Assembly (NCBI GenBank): GCA_023853785.1
Contig: JAJIRX010000622.1
Span: 1,302,001-1,366,000, forward strand
Length of the DNA stretch: 64,000 nucleotides
Direction: 5' to 3'
DNA from: Psilocybe azurescens
Lineage: Eukaryota > Basidiomycota > Agaricomycetes > Agaricales > Agrocybaceae
Below are positions 20,493-32,093 of this stretch, piece after piece. Numbering within the stretch: position 1 is the stretch's first letter; each line of letters opens with the position of its first letter. A program made the translations under genes and the position numbers. A model generated the notes under the pieces. It worked only from the letters and a program-made list of their open reading frames with translations, did no database searches and was not told the origin of the DNA.

Positions 20493-23400
20493 TTACTCCA
20501 GCTTGTCAGCTTCGTGGGACTCCTCGTCGCTCTTTCTGATTTTTTCCTCTTTGACATCGTTGAAAAGACCAAGTCGACGGAAAATGGCGGTCTGACGCTC
20601 TTGGTCGGCAACAGCCAGGCTTTGGGTGGCTCCAAATACATCGTCCATTTCTTCGAGGGTGAGTCCTGCAAAATATATAGCGTGATGAGCACACAATTAG
20701 AACCATATATTTTAGTCGAGACAACCTTTTGTTTCTGGGACCTGCAAGCATAGTTATTTGACCGTTATCGACCCAATTTTTAAGTATGACACTCACGAAG
20801 AAAAGAACGAAGATGCCTCCGAGGAAGGAGAATGCCTGCAGATAAATTTTTAGATAACTCAAAGTGATCATAAATGACAGCATACTCCAAAGAATATGAA
20901 AGTGCCGAACGACAGATGGGTGAGCATTGTTGGAGTAACCTAAATCAGAGGGATATCAGGAACCTGGCACATAGGTCTGCAGCATATAAATCTTACTTGG
21001 CCAACTACACAGAATGTCATAGATATTGAAGTCAGGGGCTATGAGGTTGAATCCTGAATGTACGGACCAATGAAGTTATTCATCTGGAATAACATAAGTC
21101 TCGTTGAAGCAACTAGCAACGAATGTCAACTCACCCAGTTGGAAGATGCTGCTATAGACAATCCCTTTCCTCGGACACTAAGAGGCCAAATCTTGCTTGA
21201 CGATCAGCGAGATGCAAACGGCAGATGAAGAGAAAACTGACTTCAGCGACAACAATCCATGCACAGGGTCCTTCTCAAGGGTTAACATTGTGTGCAGATA
21301 ATCGAAGAAAAATCACCAACCCCAGCTGTAGCCGAACGCTACAAATCATAATATTTTAGCAATGAGAATGGCCCAATAATCGCTCCGACATACCCATGGC
21401 GAATATCCAAACAAACACGCAGGCTACCCATCCAGCAGCTATAGCCAGAGGATTAGGAATCACTTTAGAGAGACATCCTTCACTTGTGCTCACCGAGGTG
21501 CTGGTGCCTGTTGGCAATAGTCAATCATCACGTCAATGAATCGAAGATTTTACATACTGTTCCCAAGAGTGTCGGAAAAGGCCAGTTAGAATGGCGACTA
21601 TAATGTGGCAACTATTGAGTAACAAGAATTAGCCCTAATCGACTTCACAAAGAAAAGGGCTATAAGCTCACCCAGCCATTATGAAGGCGCCGGATATCAA
21701 CACAGGTTTTCGGCCAACTTTATCGACCCAAATGACGGCAGGGATTGTCGCCAAAAACATGCTAAAAACCTGGTCAATTGGAGAGTTCGACGGACCAGAA
21801 AAATTGCATTACGCGATTCCGACGACTCCAGTAGCAAGAAGGGAGATGGCATTTCCAGTTAAACCGAGATTTTGGAAGATACTTGGTGCGTAGTACAGGA
21901 TAGCGTTGACACCGGCTATATTCAAGATTCGTCAAAATCAGTTGTCCGAAATTGACTTCACGACTCACTCCATTGCTGGAAAAACATGGTCCTGGAATTA
22001 TAATTTTCAATGAGACGCAATCTTCTGTACTGTTTGTAAACCTACAATGAGCCCACAGCGACGCGGTATAGCAAATCTGCCTAGAGTTAGAAACGATGAA
22101 TTATAAAGAGTAATCCACCCACTTCTGTCACGGAGGAGGCTGAGATAGTCATAAAAGCCGAGCTTGAAGTTCGACTTCCAGCTTCCATCTTGATATTGAG
22201 GGAACTTTAACTCGGAGGTTTCCTTCTCAAATAAGTATTGTGCACGAATTTCCCTGTTCCATGATACAAGCACTTTAATATGACATAAAGGTTATAAGTA
22301 TTGAAAACCTACAAGAACTCGATCTGGACCAGGTCAGAGGTTGGAGGAAGTCTTCGGGCATTGCTCAGGACCACCAAGGCCTCATCGTCCCGGCCTTGAT
22401 TAATCAGCCAACTGTTGTGAGAAAGATCTATTCAGAGACACTCAAAAATACATTTTAGACCGCATGGGTCGACATACCGGGGGGAGAATGGCATAAAGAG
22501 AATCCCAACTCCCAATATGATGGCAGGTACCAGTTGGAGACCCAAAGGAATCCGCCACGCCGCTTCATGCTGTCCCGGGCCTGTACCACCGATGTAATTT
22601 GTACCTAGAAGGAAATGTAAATATATCGATTACTATTTGTGCCCGAGTTGGAAGATTCATACCATAGTCAATCCAGAAAGAAACCATGATTCCAAAAGTG
22701 ATAGCAAGCTGCTGGAGAGCTACCAAGCTTCCACGAACTTCAGGGGGAGCAATTTCAGCGTTGTAGAGAGGAACAGCCATGCTAAGGGATCCAACACCGA
22801 GACCAGTTACAAATCGTCCTATCAAAGCGTCAGAACGCACAAAAAATATCAACTATTGGAGATTGGTATACACATACCTCCAAAAATAGATGAGGATCCG
22901 AAGGCAGCCGTTTGTACAATGACACCAATACAGAAGACGATAACGGCTGGAGCAACTGAGATCAATTGCAAGTATGGAGCAATGAGGAAGAAATCATTAC
23001 CCAGGACAATCGTGTATTTCCTTGACAATTTATCAGCGAGATAGCCTATTCATCCACACTTTAGAGAAATTGCTTCAAGCTAGATCAATGACACATTTAT
23101 ACACACCCGTCATAAGAACACCTGCCCATGCACCAAGCTCGAGGATGGCTACCAGCCAACCCTTTTTCCCTGGGTCGGCGACGGCGTCTCCCATACGTGT
23201 ATCGAAAGAACTCATGCTATATTGAGTACATTGGGGTGTCAGTTTTCGAAAGAAAGCACTGAAGATAGAGTGCGGCATACGCAAGCACTCCGGAGAAGAC
23301 GCCCTACGGAATATTAACCTATATTAACCAAATTTCAATCCGTAGCAAACTGGGCAGCACACCTGATTATAACCTGGGTATTAAACATCCTTAGTTAGAC

Positions 23401-23681
23401 GGTGACCTAGCGAAGCTCAACATGAAATATACCATATAGACTAAACTGATGATCAGGCAGGAACTTAATAAGACATAGAGAAGAATGGTGCTTACAGTCC
23501 TCCAAGCGACGCAAATACAGCAGTGGCAAAAATTCTGCGATTGTGCACAAGTCCGGCCTAACACTCCATTGAATATCACAAACGAACCGACTGCAAAGGC
23601 GCTCACCCATCCTGATTGCCCAACGAGCGCCTTGCGACGACTGAGAGCGAAAGTAGTAGGTTCTGCAGAGACTCCACCCAT
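20493..23681 (-). CDS. MFS hexose-type sugar transporter
   Basis: A gene of many exons with start ATG at 23681 and stop at 20493. Joined exons give [20 protein letters not shown], then FGYNQGVFSGVL, and the [20 protein letters not shown] and [20 protein letters not shown] signatures. They continue with [15 protein letters not shown], a [18 protein letters not shown] TM7 segment and the family end motif [17 protein letters not shown]. The tail is charged ([19 protein letters not shown]). These are sugar-porter family hallmarks for a 12-TM proton-coupled plasma-membrane transporter. Substrate preference (glucose, xylose or other) cannot be read from sequence. Nearby biomass-degrading genes fit sugar uptake but the link is only positional. 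Confidence 0.85.
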
Positions 23682-24181
23682 ACTGAAATCTGTCCCAAAA
23701 CAATGTTTGCAAACATCACAGACACTCGGTGGTGCACATCTTATAGGAGAATGACATTAATCAATCTCGTCGTATTCTCGGAGTCATGCCGTTAATTTCG
23801 AACTTCTCCATCTCCTCAGAGCACTTGCGGGAGTGAAAAATAAGATGGGCGGTCTATGCGGACCGCCAGATGGTTTACCCTCATGATGATGCACAAGAAA
23901 ATAGTCATAGATGGTCACATTGCCTTTAAACTGGTCTAGGTCACACCTATGAGCTCCTATAAGAACTCAATAGCAGGTATAAGCGATCGTAATTTAAATT
24001 GAGGCGTACAAAAAAGGCCACATGGTCAATAATGAGCTATAGATAATACGGACGATGGAAGTTTGATCCATAGGTCGTCCAAGAAGTCCCTTAAAGTCCG
24101 TGCAGATCATGGTGGATATAATCAGAAAAGTGTTTGTCAATCTCCGGAAATTGAACAATGCCCTGTCCTTGAGGCGGCAGT
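23682..24181. other. Intergenic region
   Basis: A 500-bp spacer containing the sugar-transporter promoter and the 3' flank of the GPI-protein gene. Nothing specific recognised. Confidence 0.4.
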
Positions 24182-25149
24182 TTAAACTGCAAGAGCAAGC
24201 AAAGCAGCACCGATCATAGCAGCAACGCCGGCAGGCGCGTACTGAGATACAGCAGCGCTGGTGGGAGATGAGGTCGCGGCAGACTTGGAGGCAGACTTAG
24301 AGGCAGAGGTAGAGGTGGATGTGCCAGAGCTACCACTTTATTAAATACATGTTAATAAAAGAGTCTGGATAAAGGGAGGACAACATACGGAGTGCTTGTA
24401 GCAGATGATCCTCCTCCTCCTCCACCGGGACCAGCGCTGGTTACGATAGATCCACCGACACAGCTGGTGTTTGCTACAAAAAAAAAGATCAATAAGACAG
24501 AAGAAAAAGCAAGAAGACGAAGGACATACTTCCACTTTGGACAGTAAAGGGGCCAGACTGTGCAAGAGTACCAGTGCTGTCGCGTAAGTTGAGGAATCCG
24601 CTAGTGCCTAGATCAAGTGTCAGCACTGGAACAATGAACTAGACTTTCATGGCCTATATACATACCAACAGCAAGGTTGGCAACCCATGTTACGGAATTT
24701 CCCGATTGTTGACCAAGGTCAAGGAGAGCAGGAGCGGAAGGTTGACCGGCAGGTAGGATGCTGAAAGAAAACTGTGAGCAGAACCGTCCTGTGAGATGCT
24801 GTGGTATCCACATTACCTCTATCAACCAGAGAAAAAGAAGATATTAGACTGTTAGCTGAACTGAAGAAAAATGTTGTGAGTGAAAAAACACGGACCAAGA
24901 AATAGGGAGCTGATTGAATGAGATATGAGCATAAATACAATACGAGAGCAAGGAACTTACAAGTTCCTCCTGTCCAGGACAACAAAGCAGGTTGGCAGAC
25001 TACGACAGACAGACTGGGTTGAAATGAGAAAAACTGCTGTATAATGGGTTGAACAAGATAGCTCACGGAGTATTAATTTGGAAGGTTTGGGCAAGGGCAC
25101 TGGTAGCCAGGAGGGCTGAGAGAGCGACACGAGCGACAAAAGAGAGCAT
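24182..25149 (-). CDS. GPI-anchored, serine/threonine-rich cell-surface protein
   Basis: The start ATG at 25149 opens a signal peptide (MLSFVARVALSALLATSALA). Short exons follow, encoding a beta-sandwich-like domain: TFQINTP, QPALLSWTGG, ILPAGQPSAPALLDLGQQ, GNSVTWVANLAVG and LRDSTGTLAQSGPFTVQSG. A glycine run and a Ser/Thr/Ala-rich stalk come next, then a hydrophobic end (AAMIGAALLALAV) with the stop at 24182. Signal peptide plus stalk plus hydrophobic tail is the classic GPI-anchor layout, and the domain resembles small Ser/Thr-rich GPI proteins common in Agaricomycetes. A cell-wall role is inferred; no enzyme motif is seen. Confidence 0.75.
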
Positions 25150-25981
25150 AGTGAAGGGAGGGAGCAAAGATTGACTAGAGTGCAGGTCAGTGGGCTTTTG
25201 AAAGAGTGATTGCTGGCGGTTGCCTTGGCGGTTCGGACTCCAAGCCTGTTGTTGTCTCCGGTGAATGCCGTCCGGCATCCCAGCAACGGCCACTTGCTCC
25301 CGAAATTCAAACACGCGCCGCATTCAAACAACCATTTCCCCTGTCTCGCTTGCTTAGCCCACCCCAAGTAAAATACACCAGAAGAAGGCAAGTATGTGCT
25401 AGCTATCTTGTTTTTCATCCACCAGGTAGCATAGAACGCGCACCAACAAATTGAACAAAAACTCGGATGATAACACTTTTAGGGTGGGAAGCGGTGGTGG
25501 AGCTAATTTTAAGCCAACCAAAGCCTGTGAATTGATCCGATATCGTGCATCCGTCATACCCAAGCACTCAGCGTATGAACGATGTCAACCAATGTCTTAT
25601 GAATGGAAACCTGATGTTAAATCTTTGCTGCTATATACATGGCCGTGGTGACGACAACATCCCATTCACAGTTGACAGGACCTGCACAGGTTTGCCGCCT
25701 GCACCATCCCAAAATAAACATCGATCTATGCGGGTACGCTGAACCCCACTCGGGCGACATGTTTACGAGTGGTTTACGTTGTTGCAACGGCGCACACGGT
25801 TTCTTAGGATCATTACTTGAATATACGTCATTGTATTCGCTCACTTCCAGCACAAGAACAAAAAATTTCCCGTTGATAAGAATGTTTATAACCGCGATGC
25901 ACATCGTCCAAAAATTCCTGCCGTCATCTTCTGCCCTAAGAATAGAACGACATCGCAGTTTTTTTTTTATGAAACCAGTTC
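25150..25981. other. Intergenic region
   Basis: An 830-bp spacer upstream of the GPI-protein gene and downstream of the GDSL esterase. The short frames on both strands overlap each other and show no motif. No RNA gene seen. Confidence 0.4.
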
Positions 25982-27105
25982 TCAGAAAGAGGCGATCCCA
26001 TGGCTGATGTTGAACGTAAGCGGTGGGTTTGGTATGACAGGAAACTGGCCCGGGAAGCTCTGGTTTATCAAATCCGCCAGCATTCTAAACGCAAAAGACA
26101 AAGAGGTTTGAAAAAGGCCAAGTACTCAGACAAGCATATACACGTAACACGCACCTTCCAAAGACCGTGGTGCCATTCACGTTCAAGTCTATAGAATGCA
26201 CAACAAGTGAGCTGTTTGATCAGTGGAAAATCTAAATGGGAAGTTACTAACGTGTATTATCATCAGGAAGTCTGTTCAAGCGATGAGCTGCATCTGGTCC
26301 AATAGCCTCAACCTATGGAATCATGAGTTCAGTCCAAATAAAATGAATTTGGATCTAACATATTTTATTGAAGCAGCATGCAGATCCAATAGATGCGTAT
26401 TTTGTTGCTGGGAAATCAAAATTGTCTCTGGAAATAAAGGTCATTAGTCATGTTTCACAAGGTCAAGCAAGCACCAAACCATTGGCCCAAGGACCCAGTG
26501 CATCCTGAATCGTGCCGTTTGCATTGAAGCTTCGCCTTGTTAGACTGGTCACCAAGACAGGCTCTCCTCCCAGGGCTCGAATTTGTTTGACCATGACAGT
26601 CATGTTGGCTCCCATAGACTCGGGTGGCGCAACCTTCATGTCGTTGTGTCCGAATTGAATAGTCACCAGAGTTCGACGACCTTTCGCGACTTCTCCTTTG
26701 ATAGCAGCAAGAGAGACGTTGAAAAAGCTTAACAAACAAAGTTACTACTACAAGGAGGGAAAAAATTCTCGACCAAGGAAAGCCAAAAATGGCGTACCCA
26801 TCTGCCACGAAACTGCCTGTAGTGGCTCCATCATGCGCAGTGTTTATACAGGGAGTGCCTGCCACTAAAGAAGCGATATTTTCCGTGATAGTCGATCCAC
26901 AGAAACCGTTGCCCCAACCACCACTGTTCGGTTCTGTGCTGGTATACGATGAATAATAGCCACCCAAAGTCTGGAGCGGAAGGGATGCTCACCCGTTGGC
27001 GGTGGTGCTATCCCCCACAAGGACAAAGGAAGTTGGTTGAACTGCCGCTGCTGCTACAGCAACGCCTACCAATGCTGCAAGGATGGCACTTCGTGTCGCA
27101 AGCAT
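25982..27105 (-). CDS. Secreted GDSL/SGNH acetylesterase, rhamnogalacturonan-acetylesterase-like
   Basis: The start ATG at 27105 gives a signal peptide (LAALVGVAVAAAA). Block I is FVLVGDSTTANG (Ser nucleophile). After an intron come GGWGNGFCGSTI and THDGATTGSF-like residues, then block III QFGHNDMKV, and finally block V DNTHLNVNGTTVFGRMLADL with the catalytic His. The frame seems to end at WANGLVLA near 26463, but a donor there joins phase-correctly to ETILISQQQNTHLLDLHAAS and two more exons, to a stop at 25982. Thus the catalytic His is present and the gene is complete. The CE12-like role, deacetylating pectin, is inferred from the motif pattern. Confidence 0.82.
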
Positions 27106-27514
27106 ATTGAAGATGCTAGAACTTGGGCAGTTTCCTTTGCAGAAAACATCACAGCTGTATGCGTTTTGCTGCTATATATCATTTCGTTTTAGAGGTCATG
27201 AGAACAAGGAAGGATCTTTCTTGCAATACTAACAACGGGCCGCCCGGGAGTATATTCTGACGACTCAGAACTTTTCGCCCAAAAAGGTAGTCTGAGATGC
27301 AATTTCCAAGGTGAAATTTCGCTCTTTCCTCAAAAGCATTGGAGGAGCTCGAGTCAGTGCATAATAAACCAACAGGCTGTATAACACCATGTTATATTAT
27401 ACATGATTCATGAATTGAAAGGACCTGTGGTTATATTTTTCAGCCAAGTTTTAATCATGTGTATTCACCTCAAGATAAATGAGATCCTATATAAGAAGAA
27501 AGGTGTACTTTAGT
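27106..27514. other. Intergenic region
   Basis: A 409-bp spacer with the GDSL-esterase promoter and the 3' flank of the uridine kinase gene. AT-rich, with no gene seen. Confidence 0.4.
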
Positions 27515-29820
27515 TTATAGATAGTAACGATCCCCTGTAGAGGTATAATCAGATAATGGCTGACGAAGAAGGAATTTCAGTCGCATGATTCGCGCACCTA
27601 TTTGACCCATTCCTGGTTTCATCACCCACACCTTCCGACCCTTTCCTTCAGGGTTGCCCTCGCCCTTGTAGCCCTCTAGCCAGCCTTCCTGCATCTCGTC
27701 GTCCACGGCCCCGCAAACAATCTTAATATCAGGGAAAGCTCGTTTCAAAACAGAAACACCTCCTTCACGAGCAACCAATATGGTTACAAATACTATGTGA
27801 TCTTCTTTTACACCGTGGTCTAGAAGAACGCGGATAGCCATAAACGCAGCAGCGGCAGTACCGATCTTGCACAAAATGTCAGCCGATTGGAAGCTGAACC
27901 ATGGCACGAAGGAGCATTACCTGTGCGTCAAGAAGGAAGACGTAGGTTTCTTCTGCCAAGTGGCGGAGGCGTACATATGCCGGCAGTGTAACTTGAAGTA
28001 GTAGTGCCTCGCCCGACTTGCTGTCGGATTGGATGAGCATCGACCCAACTGGGACGTCATTAATTACGCGACGGAATCCGCGTTCCAAAGCACCTCCTGA
28101 ACGTAGGATAGTAACTCCACAAATATACTGAAAGGTAACGTTTAGCTTTGTCAAGTAGAAACGACAAGCGTCCAAATACCTGCGCGTCCAACTTCTTGCC
28201 TTGTGCCTCAACACCCACCGGAGTTGTAACAGTCTTAGGTACATAGGGTAGATGTTGCAAAGCATGTTCGACTAGAAGGGTTGCGAGACGGTCGGTAAAG
28301 AAGATGAAGTCCTGTCGGCTGGTACTTCTATCTCTCAAGATAGAAAGGATCCCCTGAGAAGACTACAGTCAGTGGCGTGCATAACTGATGATTCCAAGAG
28401 TTTACATGGACTTGGCGAGTCTGAGGGAGGATTGTCAGATTGAGATCTTCCAGCCTACTTTCGGGTGTCGATGTCCCTGACCGCGACGAGATGTATCGAT
28501 GAGGTATTGCAATTCGTTGCCTGAATTTATTTGAACGCTCCTGAAGCTGTTGGCGGATATGCGTGCATATCAAGTCGATGGCCACGTCGTTATTCGAACC
28601 TGGAACAATCTGATTTGGTGAATGAGGTACAGCGTCGAAATTCATTGACGCGGCTTACGATATCTGCATGAGCGGCAGAAGGTCGAACAAAGTTATCATA
28701 TGATGGTTTCACATATCGTAGATATCTAACTGATAGTCAGAGCAAGTCGACGGGAAAAACACGCATAAGAAACTTACTGGTCAAGGATACCACCGACATC
28801 CCTTCCGCGTTCTTTCACATCGCGTTTGATGCGTCTTGCAAGCATTAGATCTGAGTCGCATTGTACGAATACCTGGAGTTGTCAGTTAAATGTCTTCTCT
28901 TGGTGACAAATATTATCAACCTTGAGGTCGTACAGAGCACGCAATGTCGAGTCAGTAAGAGCCATGATGCCTTCAGCTTTAGAAACAACAGATCAGTTTG
29001 TCGGTCGCGAGAGACAGATAACAAAAAACTCGCACCAATGATGATAGTCGCCCCATAGAGATACTTTGTTTCTTCAAGCCTTTGATGTTCTGCAAACGAG
29101 TATACGGGAATGTTGGTCTGTTTACAAGCTTTGAGGTCAGCTAGGCACTATGGTCGGAAGAGTAATCAGTTGTAAAGTTTCCAAAGCTCGAAAGATTAAG
29201 ATTAAACACACTGATGCAAATATTGGCATGTCAATTGCGTCGGGATGATCAAAGTCCAGTAGGTTTGCGTGTGCGAGTTTTAATTCCTCTTCATCATGGT
29301 ATTTGTAAAAGCTGTCCTGTGAACCTTTGAACACAAACGGAACTCTAGAAGGATCAGAAGGACCCAACCTGTGATAAGATGATGACAGTGGGTATTGACC
29401 CAAGCCTCCGTACAATTTGTCTAGCGACATGAGTCTGCGAAGCGACATAACATGTCAGTTCATTCGTCATTGAGAAACTTCTCAAAAGCTAACCTTTCCA
29501 CTCGCTGATCCGCCTAAGAACAGAAGAAGACTGGTTTGTACAGTACACCTGATAATTGGAAACCTACATACCTGCTACACCGATAACGAAAGCATCTGAA
29601 ATTCTGGCCCCATCTTCAGCATACCTATCCAGTCAAGACAATTAAGTGATAGGAAGGCGTAAGATTTTCAAATAAAAACATACCAAGGTGGCCTCCCATG
29701 GGAAACAAGGACTGTGTTCTTCTTGGGCTGGAGAGAAGGAACGGGTCTTCCTTGCCAGTCATTGCGAGGGAGATCATCAACGTCAAGATAACCAGGTGTC
29801 TGGATAAATTCGTCAGGCAT
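27515..29820 (-). CDS. URK1: Uridine kinase fused to a uracil phosphoribosyltransferase-like domain
   Basis: The start ATG at 29820 begins MPDEFIQTPGYLDVDDLPRN. Small exons join into the P-loop GVAGGSASGKT, then ARQIVRRLGSIPTVIILSQD, DSFYKYHDEEE, the FDHPDAID substrate motif, and IIVPGSNNDVAIDLI at the end of the kinase half. The second half has the UPRT-type RQDFIFFTDRLATLLVEHAL, GVTILRSGGALERG, DVPVGSMLIQSD, FVTILVAREGGV and GAVDDEM. This two-domain layout matches fungal uridine kinases and human UCKL1: phosphorylation of uridine/cytidine in pyrimidine salvage. Whether the UPRT-like half is catalytic cannot be told from sequence. No frameshift detected. Confidence 0.88.
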
Positions 29821-30018
29821 GTCTGAGGCTGCCTGAGAATGTTATTCGATGGTTTCCCCAATCGACGTACTATTGCGCGATGAATTCCTTTATGGATAAA
29901 AACGGTGCTGTCAGTGCGTTAGTAGAAGTAACTTGAACAGAGGTCATTCCACGGTGTGGCTGTGCTTACTGGATTGAAGTGTACAGGTTGTGTATTTAAA
30001 TAACAATCTGAGGATATG

Positions 30019-30134
30019 CCTTCGATAGCTCAGTTGGAAGAGCGTGGGACTGTAATATGTTGACTACAAGTCATGTATATATAAGTACGTGATTAGCTAT
30101 CCCGAGGCCATCGGTTCGATCCCGATTCGAAGGA
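30019..30134 (+). tRNA. tRNA-Tyr (anticodon GTA) with a 43-nt intron
   Basis: The acceptor stem pairs CCTTCGA (30019-30025) with TCGAAGG (30127-30133), with discriminator A at 30134. Box A (TAGCTCAGTTGG) and box B (GGTTCGATCCC) are intact. The anticodon GTA is at 30052-30054. An intron starts one base after the anticodon, as in all nuclear tRNA-Tyr genes; pairing of TGGGA with TCCCG across the anticodon arm puts it at 30056-30098. Confidence 0.9.
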
Positions 30135-30137
30135 CTC

Positions 30138-30142
30138 TTTTT
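30138..30142 (+). terminator. Pol III terminator of tRNA-Tyr
   Basis: A run of five T residues begins four bases after the tRNA 3' end, the usual RNA polymerase III stop signal. Confidence 0.75.
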
Positions 30143-30686
30143 GCGTTTTATTTTTTCACTTTTTACAATTAATAAATCTTCGTTGTTGAAGAGCACTTGA
30201 ACGAGCCTTGCAGCAACTTTAATTATCTGTACGTGTATGTGTGCTATCATAATTGAGAACAGCCAGAGCAAGATACCGCATTCCACTCAACACCCAGCCA
30301 ACTTTAATTACTGGTCTTCCGCTCCTGCTTCTTCTCTTCTTCGTTGTTGTCGTCCTTCTCTTCGTCCACCTGGTCCTGGTCCTGGTCCTCAATATTCGCT
30401 GTCCTTTTGGGATACATGCCAGCAATACTTCTGCCTCATTGTATCACGTCCTCTGTCATTAATACGTTATTTCTTGCCATTGAAACATAATGATCGACGA
30501 CGGTGATATTCAAGCCGTCGTTGCATACACGCGAGCCAGATCTATGAGGCATTCATCGCTCTCCGCGTCCTATCCATGATATATCGAGATAGAGATGGAT
30601 CTTTCTAGTATTGGTGTTGCGGGTTCTGAAGACGGTGCTCGCGAATGGAATTTGACTAGTTTGGAAAAGGAGAACGTACAGACTCC
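30143..30686. other. Intergenic region with low-complexity tract
   Basis: No gene is seen. A pyrimidine-rich stretch at about 30325-30395 contains a short CTGGTC tandem repeat (about three units near 30370-30390). Confidence 0.45.
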
Positions 30687-31745
30687 CTAGTACTCAAAAA
30701 TTCTCAAGCAAGGGAGAAATATCGAAGGAGGATTGTTGTATGGGTTGCCTATATTGGTGCGAGTCTTATAGTCTATTACTTGATCAACGTAGGCATCGAG
30801 GAAGGGGTCGTCCAATCCCCAGTATTGGAAAGGAGGATTAGAGAAATGTTGATCACCACTCTTATTGTCAATTGTTGAAGCGATGGTACCAGACAGTACC
30901 GCAATGATGCTGACGGGCGCCGAGGTCCCATGTCGGATCGAAAACTTCCGCAGAGGGCACGTAGATCTTGTGAAAAAGTTTACAAGATATGGCGTCAGTG
31001 GTTCCCGGTCGCTGTACGACAATTTTATTGACAATTCTTCCAGACCTGGTAGCGTTAGATGTGTGAGGAGACGTGAACAGTTGACATATAGGCTTGTAGA
31101 ACTAAAATCTATGCTCCGGAGGTGGATGAGCAGTATAGGTGTCTCAGGTAGGGGATCATTCATGTTTGTCTCGGAGACATCAGTAACGATGCAAGTTTGT
31201 ATCTCCTCTGAGTCGCGTAATACGACAAGGATCTCATCTATGCTGAGAAGACGCCTCCAAGTGGGTCAAGTTTTGCCATTGTAGACACTCTTCGGTCGTA
31301 CTATCATGTCGACCACACCGAATCGAAGATTTTCGTGATCGTGGTGCTGTGGAATTCTTATTTGAATCCAAAGTTATTGCAGATTCAAATCGATGCTATC
31401 GCGGTCTGCTCCGGAACATCGAAGCTGCGACATGAATGGGAGAGGAACATTGACGAGCTTGGGCGTGTCGCAGCGATGTGCATACTTGTTGATGACCCAG
31501 ATGGCGCGGCGTCAGATATCTGCGAGGGCGGACTAAAGAGATCACGGCTGCGATAAGATATCTTGCCCGAAAGTTGGAGTTATCCTGACTGAGAAAGCCA
31601 CTCTTCTATGCCTTGAGCTTACTTCAGATCTTTCCTATCGTTATTATCAAGAATCCTAGTCTCAATGGATGTCCATGGCTCGGGTGTCAAATATGCAATT
31701 GAGCGCCATGATTTACTGACCACTCCAAGGGTAAGCGGTCCAGGG
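30687..31745 (-). pseudogene. Decayed F-box/LRR-like gene
   Basis: Read on the minus strand, an F-box-like opening is visible (LTLGVVSKSWRSIAYLTPEP, then GIEEWLSQSG), but in-frame stops follow DNNDRKDLK and LSQSG. The likeness then moves to other frames (AIWVINKYAHR with a later stop; then WQNLTHLEASS in a third frame) before settling into an intact 150-residue tail beginning LSIDEILVVLRDSEE and ending LPCLRIFEY. Repeated stops and frame changes over about 500 bp point to a pseudogene, although at least one shift could be a sequencing indel. Such F-box-like genes are large, fast-turnover families in Agaricomycetes. Confidence 0.5.
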
Positions 31746-32093
31746 CACCATTTCCTAGCTCGATAAAAAGAGAAGATGCGTGTCGATAGTTCCACTGGAA
31801 AAAGAGTGAGAAATCCTGCATTTGGACTTTCCTGTATCTTCTGCGGGTCTATCCGAAGAGAGTCGATTGAGGTGTGCAGAGTTGATGGTTCGAGTTACAA
31901 AGTTAGGTGCTGCATGTACAGGAAACGGTAGCCTACTTCGGATGACATATCGTGAGAAAGTGCACCATTTGTGGTACACTTTGGCCCCCTCTCCAGATCT
32001 GAATGCGCCCTTCATTTCAACCAGTCTCGCCGATCGTGACTGGTTGGCAGACCTTCTATCATTCGGTCATTCCTGTAGCTGCTTATTCTCTTG
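31746..32093. promoter_or_regulatory. Promoter region of the BAR-domain gene
   Basis: A 348-bp spacer upstream of the plus-strand gene. Short overlapping frames only; no specific element recognised. Confidence 0.35.

Noticed and set aside
26463..26735. Apparent truncation of the GDSL esterase (pseudogene)
   Set aside because: A phase-correct intron leads to three further exons containing the DLHAAS segment and the catalytic DNTHLN block, so the gene is complete.
30320..30395. Possible repeat array or CRISPR-like spacing
   Set aside because: It is a short imperfect pyrimidine microsatellite with no spacer structure, in a eukaryotic genome.
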